A stretch of DNA of 64,000 nucleotides, taken from positions 60,175-124,174 of the forward strand of contig JBDKSB010000009.1 in assembly GCA_039683095.1 (NCBI GenBank). Reading direction: 5' to 3'. The notes beneath the pieces were generated by a model. The model was not told the origin of the DNA. It saw only the letters and a list, made by a program, of their open reading frames with translations, and did no database searches. This document shows, in pieces, positions 34,771-43,184 of the stretch (positions are counted from its first letter, which is position 1; each line of letters opens with the position of its first letter). Both the position numbers and the translations under genes were made by a program. Source of the stretch: Acidobacteriota bacterium. GTDB taxonomy: Bacteria; Acidobacteriota; Aminicenantia; Aminicenantales; Saccharicenantaceae.

Positions 34771-36360
34771 AAAGTAGGAGGAGTACTTGAGCCAGAGGTC
34801 GTCGCCGAGCTTCCAGTAGGCCTGGACCGCCTGGCTGGCCAGGTTGTGGCAATAGCTCGTCAGGCGCTCGCGGAACCGCTTCGGGTCCTTCCGATAAAGC
34901 TCCAGGGCGTCCTTCTCGAACTGGGCCTGGTCGGCTAAGATCTTGTCCTCCATCGGCTTCCAGACCTTCTCGATGTCCCGGGACATCTCCTGGAAGCGGA
35001 AGTTGGCCAGCCGGCTGACCGTCCTGAAGGCCCACCAGGCGCAGGCCCGGCTGAAGGCCCAGCGGCCGTCGACCATGTACGAGTCCGGCATCTGGCCGAT
35101 CCCGATATAGAACGGCAGGTGCGGGGTCGTGGCCGGATTGTCGTAGCCGATCCAGACGACGCCGCCGAGCGGCCCCGGCAGCCAGTCGCGCGACTGGGTG
35201 ATCTGGAGATACGTCGCGGCGGGCGAGCAGATCGTCCGCTCCCGCTTCAGCCGGAACAGGGCCAGCGTGTCGCCGTTCATGAACGGCGTCGCGACCGGGC
35301 TCTTGACGGTCTCCCCTTTCCGGTTGACGGCCGTCAGGGTCCGGGTCATGTCGTATTCCGTCCCGCCGTAGGTGTCGCGGAAGATGGCCAGGACGTCGGC
35401 CAGGCCGACCTTCTTTTCTGGCTTGACCGAGAAGGGGTAGTTCTCCGATTCCGGGTTGAGCTTGAGCGACGGAGCGAGCAGGCTCAGGACCCGCCATTCG
35501 CGCCGCCGGCAGTAGAGGCTCGTCCGCGAGTCGGGATCGTAGGCATAGGTGAACTCGAACGGCTTGCCGCTCGCCTTCGACCAGTAGCCCATCTCCTCGG
35601 CCAGCGACATCACGTTGGCCGAGGCCATGAAGCGGTCGGGGTCGGAAAGGTCGATCTGCAGGATGCGGCCGGCGTTGGCCGAGACCCCGATCTCGTCGTC
35701 GGGGACGCGCTGGGCCGCCCAGACGGCGCCCTTCTTGCCCTTGCCCGGGCCATGGATCTCGAATTGCCAGACCTCTTTCGTGTCGGCGAAGGTGAAGCAC
35801 TCGCCCCAGTCGTTGTAGCCCCAGGCCTTGGTCAGCTCGTCGGCGACGCGGATGGCCTCGCGGGCCGTCTTGGCCCTTTCGAGGACGAGCCGGTAGAGCT
35901 CGGGCGCGTCGATGATGCCGGTCTCGCTGATGAGCTCGCGCCGGCTGCCGATCGTCGTCTCGCCGATGGCCAGCTGGTGCTCGTTCATGATCGGGTAGGC
36001 CGCGTTGAGGTAGGCGTACGTCTCGGCGACCTGGGGGATCTCGCCCGTCTCCAGCCGGTCGGGGTCGGCCGGGCCCTTCGTCCGCTTGGGATCGTAGTAG
36101 ACCTTGGCCATCTCCCCCGGCTTGTGCTTCATGTTGGGGACGATGGTCATCCAGGTCCGGTCCGTGCCCGAATCGCAGGAATGCGAGGTCATGGTCGAGC
36201 CGTCGACCGAAGCCAGCCGGCCGACCAAGATGCTGGTGCAGGAATCGAACTCGAGCGCCGCGGCCCCCTTCGTCGCCGGGGCCTGGGCCGCGGGAAGCGT
36301 CGACAGGGCCAGTACGGCCGCCGCGAGGACCGCAAGGGACAGGGATCGGGATCTCTTCAT
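34768..36360 (-). CDS. Exported C69-family dipeptidase
   Basis: N-terminal-nucleophile hydrolase of 530 residues. A signal peptide (SLSLAVLAAAVLALS) precedes the family signature CTSILVGRLASVDGS, whose C41 would become the N-terminal nucleophile after self-processing or signal cleavage. TSHSCDSG and GYNDWGECFTFADTKEVWQFE are further conserved blocks of PepD-like dipeptidases. AGGAGA lies upstream of the ATG at 36360. A periplasmic dipeptidase next to a sodium symporter on the same strand suggests joint peptide hydrolysis and uptake, although a repeat separates them. Confidence 0.9.
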   Translation of the reverse strand: MKRSRSLSLAVLAAAVLALSTLPAAQAPATKGAAALEFDSCTSILVGRLASVDGSTMTSHSCDSGTDRTWMTIVPNMKHKPGEMAKVYYDPKRTKGPADPDRLETGEIPQVAETYAYLNAAYPIMNEHQLAIGETTIGSRRELISETGIIDAPELYRLVLERAKTAREAIRVADELTKAWGYNDWGECFTFADTKEVWQFEIHGPGKGKKGAVWAAQRVPDDEIGVSANAGRILQIDLSDPDRFMASANVMSLAEEMGYWSKASGKPFEFTYAYDPDSRTSLYCRRREWRVLSLLAPSLKLNPESENYPFSVKPEKKVGLADVLAIFRDTYGGTEYDMTRTLTAVNRKGETVKSPVATPFMNGDTLALFRLKRERTICSPAATYLQITQSRDWLPGPLGGVVWIGYDNPATTPHLPFYIGIGQMPDSYMVDGRWAFSRACAWWAFRTVSRLANFRFQEMSRDIEKVWKPMEDKILADQAQFEKDALELYRKDPKRFRERLTSYCHNLASQAVQAYWKLGDDLWLKYSSYF

Positions 36361-36454
36361 GGCGCGTCTCCTAAGGGGCGGTTATAGCATGCGCCCCCGA
36401 CGCCGGTCAATCGCGCATCAAGGGGACCATCCCGAAGGCGGCCGGCGCAGGCGA

Positions 36455-36483
36455 TTGACGCCTGCGGCACTCTCTGCTATAGC
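36455..36483 (+). promoter_or_regulatory. Sigma-70-type promoter for the EamA transporter
   Basis: TTGACG (36455-36460), 17 bp, TATAGC (36478-36483); the ATG at 36492 is 14 bases after the first base of the -10, implying a leaderless transcript. No Shine-Dalgarno is present. Confidence 0.6.
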
Positions 36484-36491
36484 ATGACACC

Positions 36492-37403
36492 ATGTTGGAC
36501 GCCGCCCCGACCGCTCCCCGCGCCCTCGGCCAGGTCCTGGCCGCCGGCTCGGCCTTCGCCTGGGCCGTCGCCGTCGTCCTGTTCCGGGTCAGCGGCCGCC
36601 GCGTCCATCCCATCGGCCTCAACCTGGCCAAGTGCATCCTGGCCCTGGCCCTCATGGTCCCGACCCTGGCCGTCCTCGGCGAGCCGCTCGCGCCGGCCGT
36701 GCCCGCCTCGACCGTGGGCCTTCTCCTCCTCAGCGGCATACTCGGGATCGCCGTCTCCGACACGCTCCTGTTCTACGCCCTCAACCGGCTCGGGGCCAGC
36801 CTGACCGCCATCGTCGACTGCTTTTACAGCCCCTTCGTCATCGGCCTGTCCTTCCTCCTGCTCGGCGAGCGGCTGACGCCGGTCCAGCTGGCCGGCGCCG
36901 GGCTCGTCGTGTCGGCCGTCCTGACCCTGTCGAAGGAAGGGAAGGTCGAGAGGATCGGGCGCAAGGACCTGGTCCTCGGCATCGTCTTCGGCATCCTGGC
37001 CATGTTCTTCGTCGCCTTCGGGATCGTCATGGTCAAGCCCGTGCTCGGCGGCGTGTCGGTGTTCTGGTCGACCTTCGTCCGGATAGTCGGCGGCGCGGCC
37101 GCCCTGGGGACGCTCGTCCCCTTCCTCAAGAACAGGCGGGCCATCCTCGCGCCGCTCGGGGAGCCGCGCAACTGGAAGGCCATCGTCCCGGCCTCCTTTT
37201 TCGGCTCCTACCTCTCGCTCATCCTCTGGATGGGCGGCATGAAGTACGCCAAGGCGTCGGTCTCGGCCATCCTCAACCAGCTCAGCACGATCTTCATCGT
37301 CGTCATCGCCGCGGTTTTTCTCAAGGAGAAGCTGACGGTCTGGAAGGTCCTGGCGGTCGTCCTGGCCTTCGTCGGAGCCTACCTGGCCTCGTGGCCCTTC
37401 TGA
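36492..37403 (+). CDS. EamA/DMT-family transporter
   Basis: Inner-membrane protein of 303 residues with ten predicted helices arranged as two EamA repeats (first ending VVSAVLTLSKEGK, second ending VVLAFVGAYLASWPF). Conserved DMT features include ALNRLGASLTAIVDCFYSPF and ASVSAILNQLSTIFIVVIA. The family exports amino acids, nucleosides or other metabolites; the substrate is unknown. Its stop is seven bases from the end of the convergent CBM9-like gene. Confidence 0.88.
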   Translation: MLDAAPTAPRALGQVLAAGSAFAWAVAVVLFRVSGRRVHPIGLNLAKCILALALMVPTLAVLGEPLAPAVPASTVGLLLLSGILGIAVSDTLLFYALNRLGASLTAIVDCFYSPFVIGLSFLLLGERLTPVQLAGAGLVVSAVLTLSKEGKVERIGRKDLVLGIVFGILAMFFVAFGIVMVKPVLGGVSVFWSTFVRIVGGAAALGTLVPFLKNRRAILAPLGEPRNWKAIVPASFFGSYLSLILWMGGMKYAKASVSAILNQLSTIFIVVIAAVFLKEKLTVWKVLAVVLAFVGAYLASWPF

Positions 37404-37410
37404 GCGGCGG

Positions 37411-38253
37411 CTATTTCGCCGAAGCGGCGGCCAGCTTGACGTCGATCCAGAAGACGTGCTCCCTCGTCTTGGGGTCGTGGGTGAGGTTCGCGCCTCCGCC
37501 CCGGGCCTGGTCGTTGCGCTCGCTGGCCAGGTTCCCGTCCAGGCCGGGGGCCCGGCCCGCCCCGCCGCCGCCCGGGCCCATGATGGCCCGCTTCATTTCG
37601 CTGGTCAGGCCCCCCCAATCGAAGCCGAGCTTGAGGGTCTGGCCGGGATCCGCGCCGAGGCCGCCGGGCTGGTTCGTCCGGCTGAGGGGGATGCGCAGCT
37701 CATAGACGATCTCTCCGGTCTGGGACCGCGCGCCGAAGGCGAGCGGATCGGTCGTCACGGCCGGGTCGGAGGGCGCCGGGACTTTCTTGTCATTGATGAC
37801 GTCGGCCTCGAGCAGCGTGTATTCCTTCTTCCGCCGGACCTCCGCCTTGCGGGCCTCGGACAGGACCTCCCCCTGTTTCTCCAGATGCCCGATCAGGCCG
37901 TCGGCCGAGACGCTTTTCTTCAGGAAATGGACGCCGCGGTCCTTGCTCTTCCTGCCCTCGCCGCCGAAGAAGATCTTCAGGCCCGTGGCCTCGATCGTCG
38001 ACGCCGCCTCGGGTGTCCTGAAAAGGAAGACGATGTAGAGGTTCCGGCCGTCGTTGCGGAGCGCATACTCGGCCTTTGAGCCCTTGTCGGTCAGGAACGG
38101 GGCGCCCTGCCAATCCTGGGCGAGGCCGTCGATCTTGACCGGGGCGGAGGCCCAGGCGCTGTCGATCGCCCTGGCCTCGTCTTTGGGGAACGCGGGCGCG
38201 GCCAGCGCCGCCGCCGCCAGGATCACAAGAAGGCGCGTGCTCATCCGGGTCAT
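37411..38253 (-). CDS. Exported CBM9/DOMON-like protein
   Basis: Protein of 280 residues with a signal peptide (STRLLVILAAAALAAPAFP). The mature N-terminus shows the carbohydrate-binding-9-like pattern KIDGLAQDWQGAPFL followed by YALRNDGRNLYIVFLFR, and the C-terminal half gives IVYELRIPL and KLGFDWG. Such DOMON/CBM9 domains bind sugars or haem outside the cytoplasm. A Gly-rich loop near residue 225 is low complexity. GGAGGT lies six bases before the ATG. It may be a periplasmic solute or surface-binding protein; no enzymatic residues are seen. Confidence 0.75.
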   Translation of the reverse strand: MTRMSTRLLVILAAAALAAPAFPKDEARAIDSAWASAPVKIDGLAQDWQGAPFLTDKGSKAEYALRNDGRNLYIVFLFRTPEAASTIEATGLKIFFGGEGRKSKDRGVHFLKKSVSADGLIGHLEKQGEVLSEARKAEVRRKKEYTLLEADVINDKKVPAPSDPAVTTDPLAFGARSQTGEIVYELRIPLSRTNQPGGLGADPGQTLKLGFDWGGLTSEMKRAIMGPGGGGAGRAPGLDGNLASERNDQARGGGANLTHDPKTREHVFWIDVKLAAASAK

Positions 38254-38341
38254 GCTCTACCTCCCCGGGCCGTGAGGCCCTAAGTACCTCGACCCGGCCG
38301 GGCCGCGTCTTTCGACCGGCCGCTCGGCCGCCGGGTCCGTT

Positions 38342-38965
38342 TCAGGCGGCGATGAGCCGGCCGATCTCCTCGACGGCCGAGGCGGCGTCGGGAGCGTAGC
38401 CGCGGGCCCTGATCTTGTCCGCGTAGTCGCGGGTGACGGGCGCCCCGCCGATGACCACCGGGATCTTGAGCCCGTCCTTCTCGACGGCCTCGACCACGCT
38501 CTTCATCTGGACCATCGTCGTGGTCAGCAGGGCCGACAGGGCGATTATCCCGGCCCCGTGCGACTTGGCCGCCTCGATATACTTCTCCGGGGCGACATCG
38601 ACGCCGAGGTCGACGATCTTGTAGCCGTTGCCGCGGAGCATCATGGCCACGAGGTTCTTGCCGATGTCGTGGAGGTCGCCCTTGACCGTGCCGATGACGA
38701 CGACGCCGCGGGGCTTGATCCCGGCCTTGGCCAGGTGCGGCTCGAGCTTGGCCAGCCCGGCGTTCATGGCCCGGGCGGCCACGAGGACCTCGGGGATGAA
38801 GACCTCGTTGTTCTTGAACAGGACGCCCAGGCGCTCCATGCCCGGGATCAGTCCGTCGTTGAGGATGGTCCCGGCGGGCGTGCCGCCGGCCAGGGCCCGG
38901 TCGACGAGCGACTCGACCTCGGCCTTCTTCCCGGCGACTAGGGCTTCCTGCATCTCTTTGAGCAT
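38342..38965 (-). CDS. Corrinoid (cobalamin-binding) protein, MtbC/MtaC-like
   Basis: Protein of 207 residues. The N-terminal helical B12-binding cap includes LNDGLIPGMERLGVLFKNNE and IPEVLVAARAM. The Rossmann domain has DLHDIGKN with the cobalt-ligating H99, plus GVDVAPEKYIE and ALSALLTTTM. It would carry a methyl group between a substrate methyltransferase and a UroD-like acceptor enzyme. No substrate methyltransferase is adjacent, but two UroD-like genes occur at 16.4 and 24.6 kb. The ATG at 38965 was preferred to a GTG at 38968 for its spacing to GGAG. Confidence 0.9.
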   Translation of the reverse strand: MLKEMQEALVAGKKAEVESLVDRALAGGTPAGTILNDGLIPGMERLGVLFKNNEVFIPEVLVAARAMNAGLAKLEPHLAKAGIKPRGVVVIGTVKGDLHDIGKNLVAMMLRGNGYKIVDLGVDVAPEKYIEAAKSHGAGIIALSALLTTTMVQMKSVVEAVEKDGLKIPVVIGGAPVTRDYADKIRARGYAPDAASAVEEIGRLIAA

Positions 38966-39008
38966 CACGACACTCCTCGCGAAAAAATGCGCGGCCCGCG
39001 GGCCGGCC

Positions 39009-39719
39009 TCAACGTATGAATGGGAAACTCAGATAGGCCTGGATGACCGAATTCCGGAGCGGCTGGCCGGCCGAACGGTCCCGGCGCGCGTCCGTCAGCC
39101 CGGCCAGGTACCGGACATGAAAAACAAGGCCCGTCCCGCCCCGCGGCCTGGTGATCGTCCAGGAGGCATCGAAGGCCAATCCCAGGTCGGTCTTCCTGTA
39201 GCGCTCGGAGACGTCACGGCTGTAGCGCAGGACCTCGCCGGTCCCGGGCTCGGCCTTGAACCGCTCGCTGGCCGAGCTCAGGAAGCTCAGGCAGGGCCCG
39301 GCGCCCAGATGGGCGCGGCCCAGCCGGCACTTGACCAGCACCGGCACGTCCGCGTAGCGCAGGGCCAGCTCCGAGGCGGCCGGGTCGGCGAACGCGGCGT
39401 CGAGCGCCGGGTCGCCGGTCGGCGCGAACGGGATCGTGGCCACGCCCTTGCTGGAGAAGGGCGTCACCTCGGGGACCAGCGACAGCCGGTCGTTCAGCCG
39501 GATCGTGGCCGAAAGCCCGATGTTGAAGCCGCCGGTGTGCTCGGTCCCCGCCGGGGCGCCTTCCAGGTACGAGAAGTTCAGGCCGAATTTCAGGCTGAAA
39601 TAGAGCTTCTCGGAAGCGGCCTTGTCCCCGGCGATCTGGCTGACGATGGACGACTGGGCCAGGGCCGGGAGCCGGGCCAGGCCGGCGAGGAGGGCAAGGA
39701 CCGCGAGCGCCTTTTTCAT
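39009..39719 (-). CDS. Outer-membrane beta-barrel protein (PorT/OMP_b-brl_2-like)
   Basis: Protein of 236 residues with a signal peptide (KKALAVLALLAGLARLPALA). The mature chain is built of alternating strands (YFSLKFGLNFSYLEG, GFNIGLSATIRLNDRLSLVPEV, VIQAYLSFPF) typical of eight-stranded barrels. It ends with Phe-Ile-Arg rather than a terminal Phe. A short tandem of polar residues after the signal could be a periplasmic lead. The role is unknown; related proteins are structural or assembly factors. It appears to be leaderless from the promoter just upstream. Confidence 0.78.
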   Translation of the reverse strand: MKKALAVLALLAGLARLPALAQSSIVSQIAGDKAASEKLYFSLKFGLNFSYLEGAPAGTEHTGGFNIGLSATIRLNDRLSLVPEVTPFSSKGVATIPFAPTGDPALDAAFADPAASELALRYADVPVLVKCRLGRAHLGAGPCLSFLSSASERFKAEPGTGEVLRYSRDVSERYRKTDLGLAFDASWTITRPRGGTGLVFHVRYLAGLTDARRDRSAGQPLRNSVIQAYLSFPFIR

Positions 39720-39727
39720 AGGGCGCT

Positions 39728-39756
39728 AGGATATCCCAAGGCCCCCGCCTTTTCAA
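39728..39756 (-). promoter_or_regulatory. Sigma-70-type promoter for the beta-barrel gene
   Basis: On the minus strand TTGAAA (39756-39751), 17 bp, TATCCT (39733-39728); the ATG at 39719 lies 14 bases from the -10 start. No Shine-Dalgarno is present, so a leaderless message is likely. Confidence 0.6.
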
Positions 39757-39794
39757 GCCCGCCCGGGCATCTGTCAAGCCTCCCGGAAAACTGG

Positions 39795-39800
39795 TAGAAT
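39795..39800 (+). promoter_or_regulatory. -10 element for the redox operon
   Basis: TAGAAT lies 25 bases before the ATG at 39820. With a start near 39807 it excludes the in-frame ATG at 39799 as initiator. A clear -35 is not visible. Confidence 0.4.
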
Positions 39801-39819
39801 GGGGCCGCAGGATGGAGCC

Positions 39820-40815
39820 ATGCGAAAGCTCAGGGTGGGAATCGACAGCTACAGCCTGAAGCCGCTCGACCTGTCGCCTTTCGAGCTGCTTGAATGGGCG
39901 GTCCTGAACGGGGCCGACGGCGTCCAGTTCTCCGAGGTCAACATCCCGCCGGGCGCGGCCGTGGACCGGCCCTTCCTCCAGGACCTGCGCGGCTACGCCG
40001 ACGAGAACAACCTCTACATCGAGTGGGGCGGCGGCGAGCATATCCCCCTCCATCTCGATTCCGGCCGGCCCAAGGACATCGCGGCCTCGAACCGCCGGGC
40101 GGCCGAGCAGGCCAGCCAGGTCGGCTCGGCGACGGTCCGGTCCTGCTCGGGCGGGCTGATGCGCTGGAAGGCGGGCGGGCCGTCGACCGACGAGCTCCTG
40201 CGCCTGACGGCCGCCTCCCTCCGCGGGCAGAAGCCGGCCTTCCGGGACGCGGGCGTCATCCTGGCCATCGAGACGCACTTCGAGTTCACCTCCTTCGAGC
40301 TGCTGCGCCTGTTCGAGATGTGCGGCGCCGCGCCGGGCGAATACCTCGGCATCTGCCTCGACACCATGAACCTCCTGACCATGCTCGAGGACCCGCTGCT
40401 GGCGACGCGCCGGCTCCTGCCCTGGATCGTGACCACCCACATCAAAGACGGCGGGCTGGCGCCGGCGCCGGACGGCTTCGTCTCGTTCACGGCCGAAGCC
40501 GGCAAGGGCGTCGTCGACCTGCCGGCCATCGTCGAGACCCTGGCCGCCGCCCATCCGCAGGTCGCGCTGACGGTCGAGGACCACGGCGGGGATTTCCTCA
40601 TCCCCGTCAACGACCCGGATTTCCTGGCCCGCTTCCCGGACCTGTCGGTGCCCGAGCTTGTCCGGCTCCAGGCGCTCGCCGGCCGCACCCGGGCCCTCAT
40701 GGACGCCGGCAAGCTGGCCGTCCTGCCCCGCGACCGCTGGGCCCCGGCCTGCGAGCCGAGGGTCAGGCGGGACATCCAGGCCGTCCGGCGCCTGCTCGGC
40801 GGGGGACGGGAGTAG
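39820..40815 (+). CDS. Sugar phosphate isomerase/epimerase-like TIM barrel
   Basis: Protein of 331 residues of the AP-endonuclease-2/xylose-isomerase-like family. Metal ligands fall at the expected strand ends: Glu in AIETHFE, Asp in CLDTMN, His in TTHIKDG and Glu in TVEDHGGD. It probably isomerises or epimerises a keto-sugar or cyclitol. The ATG at 39820 is preferred over 39799, which overlaps the -10. It opens a compact operon: the flavin oxidoreductase starts six bases after its stop. Confidence 0.85.
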   Translation: MRKLRVGIDSYSLKPLDLSPFELLEWAVLNGADGVQFSEVNIPPGAAVDRPFLQDLRGYADENNLYIEWGGGEHIPLHLDSGRPKDIAASNRRAAEQASQVGSATVRSCSGGLMRWKAGGPSTDELLRLTAASLRGQKPAFRDAGVILAIETHFEFTSFELLRLFEMCGAAPGEYLGICLDTMNLLTMLEDPLLATRRLLPWIVTTHIKDGGLAPAPDGFVSFTAEAGKGVVDLPAIVETLAAAHPQVALTVEDHGGDFLIPVNDPDFLARFPDLSVPELVRLQALAGRTRALMDAGKLAVLPRDRWAPACEPRVRRDIQAVRRLLGGGRE

Positions 40816-40821
40816 AAGAAC

Positions 40822-42162
40822 ATGGCCGTCCACGAGAGATTCCGTCTCCGCTCGGCCGATGGCCTCCGCGACGAGGCCCGGCGCCTGGGGCTCGATATCC
40901 CCTGCCGCGACGACGCCTCCATCCTGCTCGAGAAGGCCTCGATCGCGGGCCGCGCGGTCCCCAACCGGCTGGCGGTCCTGCCCATGGAAGGGGCGGACGC
41001 CGAGCCGTCGGGGGCGCCTTCCGATTGGACGCGGCGGCGCTACCGGCGCTGGGGCGCTGGCGGAGCCGGCCTCATCTGGTGCGAGGCCACGGCCGTCCGG
41101 GCCGACGGGCGGTCCAATCCCGCCCAGCTCATGCTCAAGGAAGGCACGCTCGGCGGCTTCGCCCGGCTGGTCGAGGAGACGCGGGCCGCCGCCCGAAAGG
41201 CGCACGGGCCGGGCCACGCGCCGCTCCTCGTCCTCCAGCTCACCCATTCGGGACGCTTCTCCAAGCCGGAGGGAACGCCCCGGCCGCTCATCGTCCAGCA
41301 CAATCCCCACCTCGACCCGATGCACGAGCTGCCGCCCGACGCGGAGCTCGTCTCCGACGACGAGCTGGCCGAGATCCGGGACGACTTCGTGGAAGCGGCC
41401 GACCTGGCGGCTTCCGCCGGCTTCGACGCCGTCGACATCAAGGCCTGCCACGGCTACCTCATCTCGGAAACGCTGGCCGCCCACAGCCGGGAGGACAGCC
41501 GTTACGGCGGGCCGTTCGAGAACCGCAGCCGCCTCCTCCTCGAGATCGTCCGGCACATCCGCGAGGAAGCGCCGGGGATCCTCGTCACCAGCCGGTTGTC
41601 GGCCTGTGACGCAGTCCCTTTCCCCTACGGCTTCGGCATGGACCCGGACGAGCCCGAGCGCATCGATCTCGCCGAGCCCAAGGCGCTGGCGGGTCTCCTC
41701 GGCCGGGCCGGGGTCCGGTTCCTGGCGCTGTCGCTGGGTATCCCGGCCTGGAAGCCCCATATCGGCCGGCCGTTCGACAAGCCCGTGCCCGGCGGAGAGG
41801 TACCGCCCGAACATCCGCTCGAGGGGGTGGCGCGCCATCTGGCCGCGGCCACGGAGATCCAGCTCTCGGTGCCCGGCCTGGCCGTCGTCGGCGCGGGATA
41901 CACCTGGCTTCGCGCCTTCGGCCCCAGGGTCGGCGCGGCCATGGTCGCGGCCGGCCGGAGCGCGGTCTTCGGGCTCGGCCGCGGCGCGCTGGCCTATCCC
42001 GACTTCGCCGCCGACCTCATGGACGACGGCCGCCTGGCGCCGGGCAAGGTCTGCACGACCTGCTCGCTCTGCTCCTATCTCCTGCGCCGCCAGAAGCGGG
42101 TCGGCTGCGTCGTCCGCGACCCGGCCTTCAAGAGCGCCGTTCTCAAAGGGAGGGATGTATGA
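40822..42162 (+). CDS. Old-yellow-enzyme family NADH:flavin oxidoreductase
   Basis: Flavoenzyme of 446 residues. The FMN barrel has LAVLPMEG near the start, LQLTHSGRFS, the catalytic pair region KACHGYL, and HSREDSRYGGPFENR, all typical of the 2,4-dienoyl-CoA reductase branch. The C-terminus has a Cys set CTTCSLC with a further Cys 13 residues on (RVGCVV), consistent with a [4Fe-4S] cluster. The large FAD domain of full-length dienoyl-CoA reductases is absent, so electrons may come from the flavoprotein encoded two genes downstream. It likely reduces an activated C=C bond. Confidence 0.9.
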   Translation: MAVHERFRLRSADGLRDEARRLGLDIPCRDDASILLEKASIAGRAVPNRLAVLPMEGADAEPSGAPSDWTRRRYRRWGAGGAGLIWCEATAVRADGRSNPAQLMLKEGTLGGFARLVEETRAAARKAHGPGHAPLLVLQLTHSGRFSKPEGTPRPLIVQHNPHLDPMHELPPDAELVSDDELAEIRDDFVEAADLAASAGFDAVDIKACHGYLISETLAAHSREDSRYGGPFENRSRLLLEIVRHIREEAPGILVTSRLSACDAVPFPYGFGMDPDEPERIDLAEPKALAGLLGRAGVRFLALSLGIPAWKPHIGRPFDKPVPGGEVPPEHPLEGVARHLAAATEIQLSVPGLAVVGAGYTWLRAFGPRVGAAMVAAGRSAVFGLGRGALAYPDFAADLMDDGRLAPGKVCTTCSLCSYLLRRQKRVGCVVRDPAFKSAVLKGRDV

Positions 42163-43184
42163 ACAAGGCAGAATGGAGATGGCTGGCCGGGACGGTGGCC
42201 GCGTTCCTGATCATCCTGGCCGCCATCATCGCCTATTCGCTCGTCGTCCGTCCCTGGTTCCCGTTCTGGGGAGCGGCCGAGCGGGACCGGACCCGGCCGC
42301 TCGTCGGCGACGACGCCTGGATCGGCGGCGTCGTCACGGGGACGCGGGCCGTCACCATCGCCGCGCCGCCCGACAAGGTCTGGCCCTGGATCGTCCAGAT
42401 CGGCCAGGACCGGGCCGGGTTCTACAGCTACACCTGGCTCGAGAACATGTTCCTCTCCGATATCCACAACACCTTCGCCATCAGGCCGGAGTGGCAGGGC
42501 CTGAAGGTCAAGGACATGGTCCGGTCCGTCAAGCCCGGCTACCTTTTCGGCCTCGTCAAAAGCAAGGACGGCGTCATCGGCTGGAAGGTCTCGTTCGTCG
42601 CGCCGGGCCGATCGCTGACCCTCAGGAACTGGGGCACTTTCGCCCTCGAGCCCTACGGCGACGGAGGGACCCGCTTCCTGAGCCGGAGCCGGAGCGAGCC
42701 GCTGCCCGGCGTCATCGGCAAGCTGGCCCAGTTCTGGATCCTCGATCCGGCCCACTTCATCATGGAAAAGAAGATGATGACCGAGATCGGGAGGCTGGCC
42801 GAGGGCCGGCCCGGGCCGCCCGGCTGGCTGCAGGCCCTGGCGGCCGCGGGCTTCGCCCTGGCCGCGCTCGGCTCGGCCCTCCTGATCGCGACGCGGAAGC
42901 GGCGGCGCCTCTGGCTCCTGCTCCCGGCCGTCTACGCCGTCCTGATCATGGCCCAGACCTCCGACGCGAGGGCGGCCCTGGCCGGGTTCACGGCCCTGGC
43001 CCTGACGGTCGTCGGCTTCCTCTACTTCCCGAGGCGCTGGTGGGCTTATCTCGGCTTCATCCTCATCGCCGTCGCCGCCGTGCTTTTTCTGGCCGGGGAC
43101 GCCTGGATCGTCTTCGGCCTCGTCTTCCTCGCGGCCTTCGCCGCCCTGGCCGGCGCGGCCCTGAAGGGGCTCCGGGCCAGATGA
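42159..43184 (+). CDS. Membrane protein with SRPBCC-like domain
   Basis: Protein of 341 residues that starts within the previous stop (ATGA). One membrane helix (AGTVAAFLIILAAIIAYSLVV) is followed by a soluble START/SRPBCC-like ligand-binding domain at about 60-205 (VTIAAPPDKVWPWIVQIGQDRAG is the usual opening). Four or five hydrophobic helices make up the C-terminus. SRPBCC domains bind lipids or hydrophobic ligands. In this operon it may present or sense a hydrophobic substrate for the reductases, which is inference from its neighbours. Confidence 0.8.
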   Translation: MNKAEWRWLAGTVAAFLIILAAIIAYSLVVRPWFPFWGAAERDRTRPLVGDDAWIGGVVTGTRAVTIAAPPDKVWPWIVQIGQDRAGFYSYTWLENMFLSDIHNTFAIRPEWQGLKVKDMVRSVKPGYLFGLVKSKDGVIGWKVSFVAPGRSLTLRNWGTFALEPYGDGGTRFLSRSRSEPLPGVIGKLAQFWILDPAHFIMEKKMMTEIGRLAEGRPGPPGWLQALAAAGFALAALGSALLIATRKRRRLWLLLPAVYAVLIMAQTSDARAALAGFTALALTVVGFLYFPRRWWAYLGFILIAVAAVLFLAGDAWIVFGLVFLAAFAALAGAALKGLRAR

